Shown in pieces: positions 62,144 through 64,000 of a stretch of DNA of 64,000 nucleotides. Position 1 is the stretch's first letter, and each line of letters starts with the position of its first letter. The notes under the pieces were generated by a model, which made no database searches, was not told the origin of the DNA, and saw only the letters and a list, made by a program, of their open reading frames with translations. Location: the IMG/VR virus record IMGVR_UViG_3300047382_000771, positions 1-64,000 of that record; one strand, written 5' to 3'. The translations under genes were made by a program, and so were the position numbers. The stretch comes from a virus.

Positions 62144-64000
62144 TTATGATACTTTAAATTTTATTTCAGAATTCGATAGGTAGAAATCAAAATTTATAGA
62201 TGTATTTACATTTTTATTTAAAACATAAGAAGATAGTGGAGACTCTATGTTTTTCTTAATTATTCTATCTAAAGGCCTAGCTCCCATGTTTTCTTTTCTT
62301 GCTAATTCACATATATATTGTACGGAATCTTCATCTAAAGATAGGGAGATATCTCTTTTTTTCAGTTTCTTTTTTAGAGAAGAGATTTTGCCATTTAATA
62401 TTTTAATAAAAGATTCTTGTGGTAAGTTCTCGAATAAAATAATCTCATCAAGCCTATTGCAAAGTTCTGGGCTTAATAATTTTATAGCTTCTTCTCTGAC
62501 TTCTTCTTCTTTTGTATTATTTGACTGGCTAAACCCGAGACTGGTTTTGGTTAAAAGGTGAGCCCCTATGTTACTAGTTAATATAATAACACAATCTTTA
62601 AAATACGCTTTGCCGCCAAACTGATCTTCTATCTCACCTTCCTCTAAGATTTGTAATAATAATTGCTGGACATCTCTATGAGCTTTCTCTATTTCATCAA
62701 AAATTAAAACACAGTGTGGGGTTTTTTTAACTTTTTCTATTAAGAATCCCCCCTCTTCATAACCCACATAGCCAGGAGAAGAGCCTATAAGCTTTGATGA
62801 GGATATTTTTTCAGAGTACTCAGACATATCTAGTCTGATGACTTTTTTAGAATCTCCAAAAAACTTTTCAGCTAAAACTTTGCCAGTATAGGTTTTGCCA
62901 GTACCTGTTAGACCTAGAAATAAAAATGAAGATATTGGTTTGTGGTTATCCTTAATGCCTAATTTTGACCTACCTATGCTATCCACTATGGAGTCAATAG
63001 CAGATGGTTGACCTATAACTTGAGATTTTAGGGAACGTTTTAAATTATTTAAATTAAACGAAGATGATTTATTGATATGCTCTACTGGCACCTTTGTTTT
63101 TTTAGCGACTATAGACTCAATCAGGTCTATTGATATGGTTCTATCTATAGATTTTTCCCATTTGTTGTATTCATCTTCGTATCTATCCAGTAAGCTTTCC
63201 TCTAGTTTAGCATTAATTTCAGGCTCATAACTTAAGTCGTAGAGCTGGGATTCTATTTGAGATAAAGAGGAAGGTTCGGTTAGATTAAATATTTTTAAAC
63301 AAGAGCCAGCCTCATCCATTAAATCGATGGCTTTATCAGGGAAATATTTAGTTGGCAAAAACTCTTCAGCCAAATCCACAATTTTCTTCAAGCATGTTTT
63401 GGAGTATTTTACATCATGGAATTCTTCGTATGATTTTTTAATTCCATTAAGTATTTCTAGGCACTCGCTTTTGTTGGGCTCATCAACAAACACAGGTTCA
63501 AGCCTTCTGTTCAAAGCCATATCTTTTTCTATGCTTTTTTTATACTCTGGATATGTAGTGGCGGTAATTAGTTTGATTTGACCCCTAGCGAGAGCTGGCT
63601 TTAATATATTAGCAGCATCCAATGCCCCCTCCGCACTCCCCGCACCAATCAAGGTATGAGCCTCGTCAATAAATAAAATAATATTAGAATCAGAAACCTC
63701 TGAAATTAAGTTTTTTAATCTTTGCTCGAATTGACCTCTATATTTAGTGCCAGCAACCATTGATGCTATATCGACAGCATAAACTTCAAAATTTTGCAAG
63801 AAAGATGGGCAGCGTTTAGCCACAATTAGATTAGCTAGACCTTCCACACATGCAGTTTTACCTACGCCAGGGTCACCAATTAAAATGGGATTGTTTTTAT
63901 TTTTTCTACCCAAGATTTCGAAAATTCTATTAACTTCAGAGTCACGACCTATGACTTTATCAATCTTGCCCCTCGATGACATTTCATTTAAATTAACACA
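62144..64000 (-). CDS. ClpA/ClpC-type double AAA+ unfoldase, 5'-partial
   Basis: Two AAA+ modules are present: D1 with GDPGVGKTACVEG and LFIDEAHTLIGAG, and D2 with GLTGTGKTYTGKVLAEKF, RLDMSEYSEK, GSSPGYVGYEEGG and FDEIEKAHRDVQQLLLQILEEG. The D1-D2 joint is short, so it lacks the long middle domain of ClpB. The loop TKTSLGFSQSN carries LGF where ClpA/ClpC place their ClpP-binding tripeptide. The frame stays open to the edge (CVNLNEM before MSSRGKIDKVIGRD), which matches the conserved linker before D1, so the true start lies beyond the window. It should unfold proteins, perhaps with a host or phage ClpP. Confidence 0.85.
   Translation of the reverse strand, partial: CVNLNEMSSRGKIDKVIGRDSEVNRIFEILGRKNKNNPILIGDPGVGKTACVEGLANLIVAKRCPSFLQNFEVYAVDIASMVAGTKYRGQFEQRLKNLISEVSDSNIILFIDEAHTLIGAGSAEGALDAANILKPALARGQIKLITATTYPEYKKSIEKDMALNRRLEPVFVDEPNKSECLEILNGIKKSYEEFHDVKYSKTCLKKIVDLAEEFLPTKYFPDKAIDLMDEAGSCLKIFNLTEPSSLSQIESQLYDLSYEPEINAKLEESLLDRYEDEYNKWEKSIDRTISIDLIESIVAKKTKVPVEHINKSSSFNLNNLKRSLKSQVIGQPSAIDSIVDSIGRSKLGIKDNHKPISSFLFLGLTGTGKTYTGKVLAEKFFGDSKKVIRLDMSEYSEKISSSKLIGSSPGYVGYEEGGFLIEKVKKTPHCVLIFDEIEKAHRDVQQLLLQILEEGEIEDQFGGKAYFKDCVIILTSNIGAHLLTKTSLGFSQSNNTKEEEVREEAIKLLSPELCNRLDEIILFENLPQESFIKILNGKISSLKKKLKKRDISLSLDEDSVQYICELARKENMGARPLDRIIKKNIESPLSSYVLNKNVNTSINFDFYLSNSEIKFKVS

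Overview
The window is part of a large double-stranded DNA bacteriophage genome, AT-rich and very compact. Almost every gene is on the minus strand and is read from the right edge to the left. The host is probably a Gram-negative, perhaps marine, bacterium: the phage carries a signal-peptide outer-membrane beta-barrel protein, near-consensus bacterial sigma70 promoters, a tRNA-Thr and a complete tmRNA. No terminase, capsid or DNA polymerase lies here, so much of the genome is outside the window. The right-most gene (ClpA/ClpC-like) runs off the edge.

Layout, left to right. (1) 1-10.8 kb: a run of small, mostly unrecognised early-type genes holding ThyX (6.0-6.6 kb), a macro domain, a PD-(D/E)XK-like nuclease and an intact UV-damage endonuclease (9.8-10.8 kb). 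(2) 10.8-11.24 kb: a tiny plus-strand island of three membrane micro-proteins, the only plus-strand genes I accept. (3) 11.5-17.9 kb: a ribosome-hibernation factor (HPF), an 861-residue GHKL ATPase, its helix-turn-helix-like partner, and a RuvB-like AAA+ ATPase. (4) 17.9-21.3 kb: tRNA-Thr, an HNH endonuclease and an ECF-type sigma factor behind an operator-like palindrome. (5) 21.3-25.5 kb: a fibre gene, a 2OG-Fe(II) oxygenase, a second sigma-like protein and a DNA-binding protein in one unit. (6) 25.5-31 kb: dNMP kinase, C5-cytosine methyltransferase, holin-like membrane proteins, the outer-membrane protein, a membrane-anchored nuclease, dUTPase and tmRNA. (7) 31-33 kb: a degenerate UvdE paralogue, a DUF736-like protein and a nucleoside deoxyribosyltransferase-like protein. 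(8) 33-62 kb: a large set of adhesins: an FN3 fibre, thrombospondin type-3 proteins, two beta-helix spikes with embedded cupredoxin domains, coiled-coil fibres and a fibre with an S74 self-cleaving chaperone. (9) 62-64 kb: a Clp-type double AAA+ unfoldase.

Two regulatory grammars can be read directly. Class I promoters (18 candidates) are TTGACA-like boxes 17-18 nt from a TATAAT-like box. In 16 of the 18 the gene start lies only 4-10 nt after the -10 box, so the mRNAs should be leaderless or nearly so. At eight junctions the upstream gene's TGA stop codon lies inside the -35 hexamer. Class II is a different motif, A(A/T)GTGTA(A/T), 9-25 nt before eight gene or operon starts, seven in the adhesin region and one before the degenerate UvdE. 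I infer it is a late promoter, possibly read by one of the two phage sigma-like proteins.

How the genes fit together: ThyX, dUTPase, dNMP kinase and the deoxyribosyltransferase-like protein serve nucleotide supply. UvdE, the RuvB-like ATPase, the nucleases and the methyltransferase handle DNA repair, recombination or protection. HPF, tmRNA, tRNA-Thr and the Clp ATPase look like a takeover or quality-control set for host translation and proteolysis. The GHKL/HTH-like/HPF operon is the best candidate for an undescribed system.
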